DNA of 64,000 bases from Lelliottia amnigena. GTDB lineage: Bacteria; Pseudomonadota; Gammaproteobacteria; Enterobacterales; Enterobacteriaceae. The stretch is from assembly GCA_900635465.1 (NCBI GenBank), contig LR134135.1, forward strand, positions 1,984,001 through 2,048,000, read 5' to 3'. The notes below the pieces were generated by a model, which made no database searches, was not told where the DNA came from, and saw only the letters and a program-made list of their open reading frames with translations. Position numbers and translations under genes: made by a program. Of this stretch, positions 28,365 through 38,484 are shown in pieces (the first letter of the stretch is position 1; each line of letters begins with the position of its first letter).

Positions 28365-29077
28365 TTTTTAGCCTTTGATTCGCAATCATATAAAGATGTT
28401 AGCTTAAATTTTTTCATGAATGAAGCATACAGTGACCAAACGTTTTTGGTGTAGCAGATTGTTCAATCTACGGGTTTTCCTGTTGAGAAAAAGTCATAGC
28501 CTATCCGTGCTCTACGCATAGCAGAAGGCAAATGCTTAGGATCTGCCCGCTTTGCGCCAAAAGAGGGTGATACCCCAGGGTGAGACAGGCCACTGAATAG
28601 TTCTGTTGCTCAGCCCGATTGTACCGGAACGGCCGACGACGAAGGCTTTACTATGAGCCAGTGAGTGGGGTGATTCAGAATCTCTGCTGTGCTACAGACC
28701 ACCTATTTTATCCCCATAAGGTGGATTAATTATTCAGCCGCCGGACAAAAGTTCGGTTCATGCAAAAAACATCCATTTCAAAACCACCACGCCCTGAGCC
28801 TGCACAAACCAATTAGTCTTAGCATTTATGTGGATTTATTTGCACCGACTAAACAAATAACGTGCTTTTTGTACATATTATGATGAGAAAAGTGCACCGC
28901 AAATACCAGTACAGACCATAAGTAATCAATGTTGAAGATGGTTTTGGTGTAATGGTTTGATTTTTAAGAAAAAAATTATAAATCCTCTTAATGCATTGTT
29001 ATTAGCCAAGCAGCATCTATAAATAACATAATAACTACATTATAATTCTTTAATATTCGAGAGATAGGCAGGTTAGA
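28365..29077. other. Gene-poor accessory stretch between cat and the PruR-like gene
   Basis: About 710 bases. I see only short frames without ribosome sites or similarity (for example a 64-codon one at 28689-28883). The last 150 bases are AT-rich and likely carry the promoter of the following operon. No inverted repeats of IS type seen. Confidence 0.5.
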
Positions 29078-29572
29078 ATGCGGTTAATTGTGATGTTGTT
29101 GAGCTTTGTGGTCTCCCTGCAGGTTTTGGCGGGTGAGCTTCCCAAACCTGTCGGGAAAGTGCTCTTAACACTCTCCGGTCATATTGAAAATACAAACGAA
29201 GAGGGTAAAGCCGTTTTCGATCTCGCCAGCCTTGAGAAACTGGGCATGGTAAGTTTTCAGACCGCCTCTCCCTGGTATAATGGGCGCACAACCTTTACGG
29301 GTATTCCACTGCAAAAGCTGATGGATTACGTCGGGGCGGAAGGTACTGTCGTTAAGGTCACTGCACTCAATGACTACACCACCGTTGTCCCTCTCAGTGA
29401 TTTCAAAAAATACAATGTCATCCTTGCGTTGAAAATCAATGGGGAATACATGCGTGTCCGCGACAAAGGTCCGCTATTCATCGTGTATCCCTATGACAGC
29501 AAACCTGAACTGAATAATCAGGTCTTTTATTCAAGGTCAGCCTGGCAGGTCAGCAAAATGAGCATTGAGTAG
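29078..29572 (+). CDS. Periplasmic molybdopterin-fold protein without cysteine, PruR-like pterin sensor candidate
   Basis: The 164-residue protein has a signal peptide (MRLIVMLLSFVVSLQVLA, then GELPKP). The mature part is a single oxidoreductase molybdopterin-binding (SUOX-like) domain, with the typical RVRDKGPLFIVYPYD and SRSAWQVSKM near the end. It contains no cysteine, so it cannot ligate molybdenum as YedY/MsrP or sulfite oxidase do. In Agrobacterium, PruR has this fold, binds reduced pterins in the periplasm and controls the c-di-GMP enzyme DcpA. The GGDEF-EAL gene follows at once here, which supports the same role. Ribosome site GATAGGCAGG. Confidence 0.78.
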   Translation: MRLIVMLLSFVVSLQVLAGELPKPVGKVLLTLSGHIENTNEEGKAVFDLASLEKLGMVSFQTASPWYNGRTTFTGIPLQKLMDYVGAEGTVVKVTALNDYTTVVPLSDFKKYNVILALKINGEYMRVRDKGPLFIVYPYDSKPELNNQVFYSRSAWQVSKMSIE

Positions 29573-29588
29573 GATTCATAAGAACAAT

Positions 29589-31562
29589 ATGAACAGAATC
29601 CTGGCTGGCATAATATTTTTCCTTTTTATATCCACCGGATATATCTCTTTTCTTGTGCATGAAAGGCAGCAAGAGTTACAGAAACTGACGCACTACGCCA
29701 GTTCGTGGTCTGCTGTACAGCTGGTCTCGGAGTATTACCGTTTCGAATCATGGCTTGGTCTTTACACTATCGATGAGACGATGACGCTCGATGATGTGCG
29801 CTTACACCTCGACATTATGCTCAGCCAGAGCGATTTAATGAAAGAAGGGGATTTGGGGCATTATATAGATAGCAATAAATCGCTTCATGACGTGGCGATA
29901 AAACTCGAAAACACACTCAATTATCTGGATGTTCATCTTGAGAAAATGAATCGCTCAGAGCTCCAGGCATATCTGAAAGAGATGTATGCGCTTGATGCAC
30001 CACTGAGCCGTCTTTCATCCGGCGCGTTAAACAAAGATGTTAACCTGATTAACAACGCCAACAGCAAAATTCAAACGTTGTACACTATTTATTCCGCGAC
30101 TTCTGTGCTGCTAATAATATTGAGTGCGATCCTGGGCGTGCTGATTTTTTATCAAAATAGAAATATTCTGAAGGCGCATCTTCAGGTTAAAAGCCTTGCT
30201 GAAGAGCTTCAGGAATCTAAAGAAAAACTGCAAATTCAGAATAAAAAACTGGAATATGACGTTTACCATGACCCTCTTACAAAGATGAGTAACCGACTGT
30301 TTTTCTGGGAGAATTTGAATAAAACCATCCAGATGGCAGAAAGCAATAACAGCGCTGTGACCGTGATGTTGTTTGATTTAGATAGATTCAAAGAGGTCAA
30401 TGATACCTATGGGCATGATGCCGGTGATATGTTATTGCTTCAGATAGCCCATCGCCTGAGTTCGATGAGTCTTCCTCCAGATACACTTTATCGCTTAGGT
30501 GGCGATGAGTTTGCGTTACTCACAACGGGTCTGACAGAAAGCCACGCTATTTCACTCGCCCAGAAAATATGTGATTGCATTAACCAGCCTTACACGATAC
30601 ATAGCACGATTGTAAACATAACCACCTGTGTGGGCATTGTTAATTCAGAAAAAGAACGCCGCTCCGACTATCTCTATAAATTTGCCGATCTGGCCCTTTA
30701 TGAAGCCAAAAGTGAGGGCGCAGGCAAGATTAAAGTCTTCCGCCAACGAATGTTAGACAAGCTGCAGGAAAGCAGAACCCTTGAGCACGACATGGCACTG
30801 GCAATAGTGAATAAAGAGTTCGTGGTTTATTATCAGGCGATTGTCGATTCGTACAGTTGGGAAATTTACAGCTATGAGGCCCTTATTCGTTGGATGCATC
30901 CGCTAAAGGGCCTTTTGTCGCCAGATAGCTTTATTCCTGTTGCTGAAAAAACAGGAATGATTAACGAGATGGGGAAATCGGTGCTGGAAATGGCCTGTCG
31001 GGAGGCGGCTTCCTGGGCCGTTCCGGTTAAAATTTCCGTCAATGTCTCTCCAGTGCAGCTCAGCAGCAAAGCCTTTGCCGGGGTTGTGCTTTCTATTCTG
31101 AAAGAGACTGGGCTTCCGGCCGACCGTCTGGAACTGGAAGTGACGGAATCCTCTCTCTTTATTGAGAGCACTACGCCGATGAATACCCTTAATAAGCTTA
31201 GAGCGCAGGGTGTGAAAATCTCCATCGACGATTTTGGTACGGGATACTCTTCTCTTTCCCGGCTGAGCCGACTTGCCTTCGATAAAATTAAAATAGACAA
31301 ATCCTTTGTAAATTCGATATCTACACAGGAAGACGCCCTTAATATCATCAAGCTTATTACCAGCATGGCGAAATCCCTCAGTATGAAGACTGTCGCAGAA
31401 GGGGTTGAGACACAGGAACAATTGGAAAGTCTTCAGGCACTGGGCTGCGATTTAGTACAAGGCTATCTGTTTAGCAAACCTCAGCCTTTTATCGCCGGGG
31501 AAATCAAAAATGGTTTACTCTCGAACGATGCTCCTGCTCTGTTAATTGCACCGCGAGGCTGA
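29589..31562 (+). CDS. Membrane-bound dual GGDEF-EAL c-di-GMP enzyme, DcpA-like
   Basis: The product is about 657 residues from the ATG at 29589 (a TTG at 29565 is possible but has no ribosome site). It has membrane helix 1 (residues about 3-20), a periplasmic domain to about 160, helix 2 (about 168-188), a coiled coil (EELQESKEKLQIQNKKLEY), a GGDEF domain with intact LGGDEFALL (about 304) and an EAL domain with YEALIRW (about 430), LEVTESS, DDFGTGYSSL and VAEGVET. Both synthesis and hydrolysis sites look active. No RxxD inhibitory site precedes GGDEF. It lies 16 bases after the PruR-like gene, whose product would contact the periplasmic domain. Confidence 0.88.
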   Translation: MNRILAGIIFFLFISTGYISFLVHERQQELQKLTHYASSWSAVQLVSEYYRFESWLGLYTIDETMTLDDVRLHLDIMLSQSDLMKEGDLGHYIDSNKSLHDVAIKLENTLNYLDVHLEKMNRSELQAYLKEMYALDAPLSRLSSGALNKDVNLINNANSKIQTLYTIYSATSVLLIILSAILGVLIFYQNRNILKAHLQVKSLAEELQESKEKLQIQNKKLEYDVYHDPLTKMSNRLFFWENLNKTIQMAESNNSAVTVMLFDLDRFKEVNDTYGHDAGDMLLLQIAHRLSSMSLPPDTLYRLGGDEFALLTTGLTESHAISLAQKICDCINQPYTIHSTIVNITTCVGIVNSEKERRSDYLYKFADLALYEAKSEGAGKIKVFRQRMLDKLQESRTLEHDMALAIVNKEFVVYYQAIVDSYSWEIYSYEALIRWMHPLKGLLSPDSFIPVAEKTGMINEMGKSVLEMACREAASWAVPVKISVNVSPVQLSSKAFAGVVLSILKETGLPADRLELEVTESSLFIESTTPMNTLNKLRAQGVKISIDDFGTGYSSLSRLSRLAFDKIKIDKSFVNSISTQEDALNIIKLITSMAKSLSMKTVAEGVETQEQLESLQALGCDLVQGYLFSKPQPFIAGEIKNGLLSNDAPALLIAPRG

Positions 31563-31936
31563 ATTCGGCAACGTTGGTTCGTCGCTGATAATGGACGCGT
31601 TTTTGTTCTCGATTCATATCCTCGGACTGCCTCAATTCGCTCTGACCCCTGATGCAGCTCATTACCCGCAGCGCGCGTAACGGCGCGCTGACGATCGCTG
31701 CTCTGAAGATGAGTTAGCCACCTGCACGGTAGATGAAACACGGCTGATTATCCCACCACTCTCGCACGTCACGTTAAACCACTGACACAGGTTGAAGCTG
31801 TGCATCGCGATCGCCTTCGCGGCCAGGTATTCTTCACGGGTTTGAACGTGTGTAAAACGTCCACCCAGAAAACCCTTGCGTCGGCTGATGCCCGGAAGTG
31901 TCGCCAAAACCCAAATGGGCTAACACAAATACCTTA
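31563..31936. other. Remnant-like stretch without an intact gene
   Basis: About 370 bases. The minus strand has an 81-codon frame (31662-31907) starting MATLPGISRRKGFLGGRF that looks like part of a phage or island protein, but no ribosome site or recognised family supports it. Low-confidence remnant. Confidence 0.35.
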
Positions 31937-32392
31937 TTACAGCATTGGCTTCACTAATGCATTTCTGTGAAGTCCTTCTTCTAAAACACGCTGATAAATA
32001 GCATGCGGAACAATGACAGGGATTTTGGTGTTCGGGTAGATTTGCATTAAAGCCAACGTCCGATGCCTTCCATCCATGATGGTGAAAGGTGTAGTCATTT
32101 CGGGATACTCAACAACGTCATTGGCTATGTATGTTTTCACTTTATGCCAGCGGGTCGGGTGTATGTTAAACGCTTCGTCGCCCATCGACTCAAGGATCTT
32201 CAGTCCATCCGCGAATAAAATACAGCCTCCCTCATTAGCGCACACTGCGGGAAGGGTGAACTTAATTTCATTGAATTTTGGATAGGAAAAACCTTCCTCA
32301 TCTTTTGGGATGCTTTCAAAGGCGTTAAAGCGATATTTGCTCATGACGGCGTTTATCATTTCCACGGGGAAACGTGCGAATAAATGCTCCAT
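31937..32392 (-). CDS. Hypothetical protein with a ParB/sulfiredoxin-like DGRHR motif
   Basis: The 151-residue soluble protein has no signal peptide. The C-terminal half contains FTIMDGRHRTLALMQIY followed by IPVIVP, the pattern of the ParB/Srx nucleotide-binding fold. The N-terminal half is not recognised. It is a single gene at the edge of the accessory block, close to the iterated GGGGCA motif. It could belong to a plasmid- or phage-type maintenance or modification system, but nothing nearby confirms that. Confidence 0.6.
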   Translation of the reverse strand: MEHLFARFPVEMINAVMSKYRFNAFESIPKDEEGFSYPKFNEIKFTLPAVCANEGGCILFADGLKILESMGDEAFNIHPTRWHKVKTYIANDVVEYPEMTTPFTIMDGRHRTLALMQIYPNTKIPVIVPHAIYQRVLEEGLHRNALVKPML

Positions 32393-32572
32393 AGCTCGAC
32401 CTCAATAAATTGAACATGGCTACAATCATTACATACGTGAACGAAGGTATGTAGCTCCCAAAAGTAGTGCTTGCGGGTGATTTCTGACAACCGGATCGCC
32501 GCGAATTTTCGTCGGGGTCGGGGTGTAAAACGATGAGCTGTTAAGCTCAACAGATCCCCTCTACGCGATAAA

Positions 32573-32624
32573 TTTTGGGGCAAACTCGGGGGCAGATAGG
32601 TCTGCAGGGGCATAAAATGGGGCA
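32573..32624. repeat. Iterated GGGGCA motif at the right edge of the accessory block
   Basis: Four copies of GGGGCA start at 32577, 32589, 32607 and 32619, a symmetrical spacing of 12-18-12. GTGTAAAACG lies upstream at 32523. The same two motifs occur at 56851-56926. The arrangement resembles arm-type sites next to tyrosine-integrase islands. The remaining bases up to ydbH (32625-32844) hold no gene. Confidence 0.6.
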
Positions 32625-32844
32625 GAAAAGATGCTGTCATTCTCCGCCAGTGGCGAGTAAGGAGATTATGTAATTGTATGAATATTATGTAACTTATTAA
32701 GAATGTGGATGATTAAAATTTTACTCCAGGGAGTTACAGCGTCTATCCTTACAAAAGCGTTGGCTACAATGGATTGGCTAAACATGACACAATACGGGGC
32801 AATGCAGGTTTATTTTTTTCGCAAAATCAGGATATTAACTGCCC

Positions 32845-35484
32845 ATGAAGGGTAAATACAAAGCTGCACTAGCGCTCCTGTTACTGATCATACTGTTGCC
32901 GCTGACGCTGCTGATGACGCTCGCCCAGTGGGTTCCTACGCTTGCCGGGATCTGGCTCCCCGTCGGAACGCGAATTGCGTTCGAGCAAAGCCCACGCCTT
33001 ACCCGTAACCACATTGTGATTCCCGATCTCCGCTATCTGGTCGACGATTGCGAAATCGCCCGCGTCGAGAACGCCACGCTTTCGCACCCCAGTCGCTGGA
33101 AACTTGAGGTTGGCGCGCTGGATCTCAATACGGCCTGTCTCAATAAATTGCCGCAAGCCGAGCAATCTCAGGCCGCGCCCAAAACGCTCGCCGAATGGCA
33201 ATCCATGCTGCCGTATACCTGGCTCACCATCGATCGTTTGACGTTGTTGCCATGGCAACAGTGGCAGGGAAAGCTCAACGTATCATTGACGCCATCAATG
33301 CAGGAAATCACATATCAGGGCGAACAGGTCAAAGTACGCGGCAAATTACGCGGTCAAAGCCTGACCGTCAGTGAGTTCGAACTTCACCTTCCTCAGGCAG
33401 AACAGCCCATCAAGCTGGCCGGTGAATTTACTCTTCCATTAATACTGGATGGGGCTCCCGTACAGGGCCACGCGCAGGCAACGTTTAACGTGCCGCACGT
33501 TCCGTCGCTGGTGGATGCCGATCTCGACTGGGAAAACAACCGTGGGCAGTTGGTGGTGATGGCGCGGGATAACCCCGATCCGCTGCTTGATTTACCCTGG
33601 CAGCTCACCGCAGAGCAGTTAACGATCAGTGATGGGCGCTGGCACTGGGATCTCTCCGGTTTACCGCTGAGCGGGCGCGTTGGCGTCAAGGTTGAAAACT
33701 GGCGGCAGGGTCTAGAATCCGCAACGATCAGCGGTCGACTGAACATCCTGACGCAGGGTGATGCCGGTAAAGGGAATGCGGTGCTGACCCTGGGGCCGGG
33801 TAAACTCAGCATGGATAATAGCGCCATGCCGCTCCAGTTGACGGGCGAGGCCAAACAAAACGATCTGATTCTGTATGCCATTCTTCCGGCCCGGTTCACG
33901 GGCAGCCTGGTTGACCCACAGCTGACGTTTGAACCGGGCGCTCTGCTGCGCTCGCGCGGTCGAATTATTGATTCGCTGAATATCGACGAAATCCGCTGGC
34001 CGTTGGCCGGGGTTAGGCTCTCGCAAAAAGGCGTCGATGGGCGTTTGCAGGCGATCCTCAAAGCGCATGAAAACGAGATGGGTGATTTTGTGCTGCATCT
34101 CGACGGACAGGCGCACGATTTTTTGGCGGACAAAGGGCTGTGGCGTTGGCGCTACTGGGGCGACGGACATTTCACGCCGATGAATGCGCGCTGGGATGTC
34201 GCCGGGAAAGGTGAATGGCGCGACAGTTTTATCGAGTTGACCGCGTTGTCGACCGGATTCGATAAGCTTGAATACGGCACCATGCTGGTGAGCAACCCCC
34301 GGCTGGTGCTGGAGCACCCGGTACGCTGGCAGCGTGATGAAACCGATCCGCACTTTAGCGGCGCGTTATCGCTGGATGCGCAGAAAACAACGTTTTCTGG
34401 CGGAAGCGTACTTCCGCCGTCGACCCTTAAATTTAGCGTCGACGGGCGTGATCCGACGTTTTTCCAGTTCAAAGGCGACTTGCACGCGGGCGAAATTGGC
34501 CCGGTCCAGGTGAACGGTCGTTGGGATGGTGAACGCCTGCGCGGTCAGGCGTGGTGGCCTAAACAATCGCTCACGGTGTTCCAGCCGTTGGTTCCACCCG
34601 ACTGGAAAATGAACCTGCGCGAGGGTGAGCTCTATGCGCAAGTGGCGTTTTCGGCGGCCGCAGGTCAGGGCTTTGAAGCGGGCGGGCACGGGGTAATGAA
34701 AAGCGGTAGCGTCTGGATGCCGGACAACCAGGTAAACGGTGTGGATTTTGTCCTGCCGTTCCGGTTTAGCGCAGGCACATGGTCTCTCGGAACACGCGGT
34801 CCCGTGACCTTACGCATCGCAGAAGTCATCAACCAGGTCACCGCCCGTAATATTACGGCCGATTTGCAGGGCGATTATCCGTGGAGCGAAGACAATCCGC
34901 TCCTGCTGACCAACGTCAGCACCGACGTACTGGGGGGAAAAATCACAATGCAGCAGTTGCGGATGCCCCAGCACGATCCGGCGCTGCTTCGGGTGCAGAA
35001 TATCTCTTCCAGTGAATTAATAAGCGCAGTCAATCCGAAACAATTCACAATGTCCGGCCCGGTCAGCGGGGCGCTGCCGTTCTGGCTGGAAAACGAAAAC
35101 TGGATAATCAAAGACGGCTGGTTAACCAATCCTGGCCCCATGACGTTGCGCATTGATAAAGACACGGCAGATGCCATCGTCAAAGACAATATGGCGGCGG
35201 GCGTGGCGATTAACTGGCTTCGTTATATGGAAATTTCTCGCTCGTGGACGAAAATCAATGTAGATAATTTAGGTGTCTTGACCATGCAGGCCGCAATCAG
35301 TGGTATCAGCCGTGTCGATGGCAAAAGCAATGCGGTGAATCTCAACTACACCCATGAAGAAAACATTTTCACCCTGTGGCGCAGCCTGCGCTACGGCGAT
35401 AATTTACAGGCATGGCTTGAGCAACATGCGGCGTTACCTGAAGCCCGCTGTCCGACAGGCAAGGAATGTGAGGAACAACGATGA
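32845..35484 (+). CDS. ydbH: YdbH, AsmA-like inner-membrane lipid-transfer protein
   Basis: The 879-residue protein has one N-terminal membrane anchor (residues about 5-30) and a very long beta-rich periplasmic part of the AsmA/TamB/YhdP group, thought to form a bridge moving phospholipids to the outer membrane; in E. coli ydbH is redundant with tamB and yhdP. The C-terminus (ENIFTLWRSLRYGDNLQAWL) matches E. coli. Its stop overlaps the ynbE start (ATGA), so ydbH-ynbE-ydbL form an operon. Confidence 0.95.
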   Translation: MKGKYKAALALLLLIILLPLTLLMTLAQWVPTLAGIWLPVGTRIAFEQSPRLTRNHIVIPDLRYLVDDCEIARVENATLSHPSRWKLEVGALDLNTACLNKLPQAEQSQAAPKTLAEWQSMLPYTWLTIDRLTLLPWQQWQGKLNVSLTPSMQEITYQGEQVKVRGKLRGQSLTVSEFELHLPQAEQPIKLAGEFTLPLILDGAPVQGHAQATFNVPHVPSLVDADLDWENNRGQLVVMARDNPDPLLDLPWQLTAEQLTISDGRWHWDLSGLPLSGRVGVKVENWRQGLESATISGRLNILTQGDAGKGNAVLTLGPGKLSMDNSAMPLQLTGEAKQNDLILYAILPARFTGSLVDPQLTFEPGALLRSRGRIIDSLNIDEIRWPLAGVRLSQKGVDGRLQAILKAHENEMGDFVLHLDGQAHDFLADKGLWRWRYWGDGHFTPMNARWDVAGKGEWRDSFIELTALSTGFDKLEYGTMLVSNPRLVLEHPVRWQRDETDPHFSGALSLDAQKTTFSGGSVLPPSTLKFSVDGRDPTFFQFKGDLHAGEIGPVQVNGRWDGERLRGQAWWPKQSLTVFQPLVPPDWKMNLREGELYAQVAFSAAAGQGFEAGGHGVMKSGSVWMPDNQVNGVDFVLPFRFSAGTWSLGTRGPVTLRIAEVINQVTARNITADLQGDYPWSEDNPLLLTNVSTDVLGGKITMQQLRMPQHDPALLRVQNISSSELISAVNPKQFTMSGPVSGALPFWLENENWIIKDGWLTNPGPMTLRIDKDTADAIVKDNMAAGVAINWLRYMEISRSWTKINVDNLGVLTMQAAISGISRVDGKSNAVNLNYTHEENIFTLWRSLRYGDNLQAWLEQHAALPEARCPTGKECEEQR

Positions 35485-35672
35485 AAACGCTGACAGGCGC
35501 GCTGGGTATGGTCATTGTCTCGATGCTGACAGGCTGTACGCCGCGTATCGAAGTGGCAGCCCCCAAAGAGCCGATCACCATCAATATGAACGTCAAAATC
35601 GAACACGAAATCTATATCAAAGTGGATAAAGACGTCGAAACGCTGCTGAAATCGCGTAGCGATCTGTTCTGA
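35481..35672 (+). CDS. ynbE: YnbE, small outer-membrane lipoprotein partner of YdbH
   Basis: The 63-residue lipoprotein has the lipobox MVIVSMLTGC. The short mature part has ITINMNVKIEHEIYIKVDKDVE, a beta-strand-like segment that in E. coli pairs with the YdbH C-terminus to complete the lipid bridge. The start overlaps the end of ydbH, so translation is coupled. Confidence 0.93.
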   Translation: MKTLTGALGMVIVSMLTGCTPRIEVAAPKEPITINMNVKIEHEIYIKVDKDVETLLKSRSDLF

Positions 35673-35679
35673 GGATGCC

Positions 35680-36000
35680 ATGAAAAAACGACTCGCAATC
35701 GGCCTTCTGGTGTTGGCAATGAGCGCTCAGGCGCAGGCGATAACGCTGAATGAAGCGCGTGCGCAGGGGCGCGTTGGGGAAACGCTGAGTGGGTATATTG
35801 CGCCGGTCCGTCAGGATCAGGAAACCCTTGCGCTGGTGAGCGAAATCAACGCCGCGCGCAGTGAAAGCTACCAAAAGTTGGCGGACAGCAACAATCTGCC
35901 GGTGGATGAAGTCGCCAAAATGGCGGGGCAAAAGCTGGTTGCCCGGGCGCAGCCGGGTGAATACGTAAAAGGCATTAACGGGAAATGGTTGAAAAAGTGA
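35680..36000 (+). CDS. ydbL: YdbL, periplasmic DUF1318 protein
   Basis: The 106-residue secreted protein has signal peptide MKKRLAIGLLVLAMSAQAQA. The DUF1318 core is LNEARAQGRVGETLSGYI. In E. coli YdbL modulates YdbH-YnbE assembly. It starts 7 bases after ynbE with GAGGATGCC as ribosome site. Confidence 0.93.
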   Translation: MKKRLAIGLLVLAMSAQAQAITLNEARAQGRVGETLSGYIAPVRQDQETLALVSEINAARSESYQKLADSNNLPVDEVAKMAGQKLVARAQPGEYVKGINGKWLKK

Positions 36001-36237
36001 TCCCCGGTCGCGCCTGGAAACCGGCTCAACAAAGTACGGCCAAAACGCCGATGACAAGGAGTTAACAGCGTAAACGGCGCTGAACCTTAAACGCCGATGC
36101 GAAAGGGTAATCGCCGCTGATAAAGGGGGAACGTCGGCAAATCCTTCGCGAAAACCTCTTAACCGCTGTGTTGATTTTTTGCGCGTAGCGGATCAAGAAA
36201 TTGCCGATTAACGCTCCGATGTTGCAGTATTCGTGTT

Positions 36238-36262
36238 TTCTCCCTCTCCCGGGGTGAGGGGG
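36238..36262. repeat. Intergenic hairpin CCCTCTCCCGGGGTGAGGG
   Basis: A GC-rich stem of the kind scattered between genes in enterobacteria, between convergent ydbL and the diguanylate cyclase gene. On the minus strand it is followed by GAGAAAACA, not T-rich, so terminator action is uncertain. The 240 bases before it hold no gene. Confidence 0.55.
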
Positions 36263-36285
36263 AGTGAGGGCATCAGACGACGCGC

Positions 36286-37440
36286 TCAGACGGCCCAGCG
36301 ATCACGTCCAGCCTCTTTGGCGCGATACAGTGCGGCATCAGCCTGAGCGATTAACTGGCTGGCGCTCATACCTGGCGTCATCCCGGCGATACCCATGCTC
36401 ACCGTCACGCAATTGCTCACTTTTGAAGCGCTGTGCGCAATCGCGAAAACGCGCAACGTATCCTGAATACGCGCTGCCACCTGTTCCGCCATTTTTGCCG
36501 AACATTCGAACAGGATCACGACAAACTCCTCACCGCCATAGCGCGACACTACATCATCGGGTGTGCGTACCGACTGTTTCAGCGCCTGCGCAACGCGAGC
36601 CAGGCATTCGTCTCCCGCCTGGTGTCCGTAGGTATCGTTGTAGAGCTTGAAATAATCGACGTCGAGCATGATCAGCGAAAAGGATTTCTGCTGGCTGACG
36701 GCGTTTTCCAGGAGGCTTTCCATCGCCCGACGATTGGCCGTTTCGGTCAGAACATCCTGGTGCGCCAGGGCGTCCAGGCGCGCAATCAGCATCTGATTTT
36801 GCTGATTGCGCTGCCAGGCTTCGTCAAACCAGCGTAATAAAAGAATTCGCCCGAAAATAATAATCAGCGTAAACACCACCCAGAGCGTTGCGAAGCGGAT
36901 ATTCACCCCGTGATTAAGCATGATGCTGGCCACGGGAAGCGCGAGCCACAGCGGCAGCACGTAGCAGAGCAGGCCACTCAAATAATAATACAGGGCAGCA
37001 ATCGCGGTGAGGATCAGAATAACGTACAGCGGCCAGGCATGCGGAAGCTGCCAGTACACAATGAACCAGACACAACACACGGACCAAATAGCACTGATAA
37101 CCAGCAGCGCCGCGCCGATCCCCCGATAATGGCGCAAGGCCATTACAATCAGTATCGCCGAGAGGCTAATGATGCCCACCATCGCGATGTTGATCAGCAG
37201 GCTGGCGTGCGGCGACACCTGGTAAAAGGCGTCGATATTGTCGAACAGACTGTTACGCAGCCAAATCACCAGCGCAAAGCTGATGTTCACAAACGCCAGC
37301 CACGGCATATTCATCGCCAACCCGCGCGCCACCATGGCCTCGCGAGTCGGCCAGGACGTCAGTTCAGGTTGCGGATGATGTCGTTTTTCCATTGATTTAT
37401 CGCTGCTGGAAAGAGTCTGGGCCGTCGTAAACGGATACAT
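36286..37440 (-). CDS. Membrane-bound diguanylate cyclase
   Basis: The product is 384 residues. The N-terminal about 200 residues hold six or seven membrane helices (a MASE-type sensor). The C-terminal GGDEF domain has HQDVLTETANRRAMESLL and the active site SRYGGEEFVVIL. The RxxD inhibitory site is out of register (RTPD sits six, not five, residues before GGEEF), so product inhibition may be absent. The start is uncertain: neither 37440 nor the ATG at 37392 (MEKRHHPQPEL) has a good ribosome site. Single gene; I cannot match it to a named E. coli cyclase. Confidence 0.88.
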   Translation of the reverse strand: MYPFTTAQTLSSSDKSMEKRHHPQPELTSWPTREAMVARGLAMNMPWLAFVNISFALVIWLRNSLFDNIDAFYQVSPHASLLINIAMVGIISLSAILIVMALRHYRGIGAALLVISAIWSVCCVWFIVYWQLPHAWPLYVILILTAIAALYYYLSGLLCYVLPLWLALPVASIMLNHGVNIRFATLWVVFTLIIIFGRILLLRWFDEAWQRNQQNQMLIARLDALAHQDVLTETANRRAMESLLENAVSQQKSFSLIMLDVDYFKLYNDTYGHQAGDECLARVAQALKQSVRTPDDVVSRYGGEEFVVILFECSAKMAEQVAARIQDTLRVFAIAHSASKVSNCVTVSMGIAGMTPGMSASQLIAQADAALYRAKEAGRDRWAV

Positions 37441-37640
37441 GTTTATGTATATACGTTACAGTGTCACTTACTGGGTCACATATCATCATGGGATACTGAT
37501 ATCAGTCTGGCAGCATTATTACTGGGGTCAATGTGTTAGCGTAATTTTGCCAGTGTAAACAGGATAGCCGTTTTGAGTGCGCGTGAATCGAAGGGGAAGA
37601 ACAAGCAGGCGCGAGAAGTTGAACGTGAGTGCGGGAATGG

Positions 37641-37669
37641 AAAAACCCTCTCACCAGGCGGTGAGAGGG
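37641..37669 (-). terminator. Terminator of azoR
   Basis: CCCTCTCACC AGGC GGTGAGAGGG, a perfect 10-bp stem. On the minus strand it is followed by five T (AAAAA at 37641-37645). Confidence 0.9.
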
Positions 37670-37676
37670 GGAAATC

Positions 37677-38429
<753 letters not shown>

Positions 38430-38484
38430 CTATAGCAATCATTAAAAAGAGATTTTACCCGGCAGAGCACTGCCCCTTAACGCT

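Noticed and set aside
28689-28883. 64-codon frame between cat and the PruR-like gene
   Set aside because: No ribosome site, no domain and odd composition; nothing supports translation.
29565-29588. TTG start for the GGDEF-EAL protein
   Set aside because: It would overlap the PruR-like gene and has no ribosome site; the ATG at 29589 directly precedes the first membrane helix.
32356-32640. 94-codon minus-strand frame across the GGGGCA repeats
   Set aside because: Overlaps the start of the ParB-like gene; no ribosome site; sequence reads like translated repeat DNA.
33393-34353. Two long minus-strand frames within ydbH
   Set aside because: Shadows of a conserved 879-codon gene; composition is Ser/Arg/Pro-rich, with no similarity.
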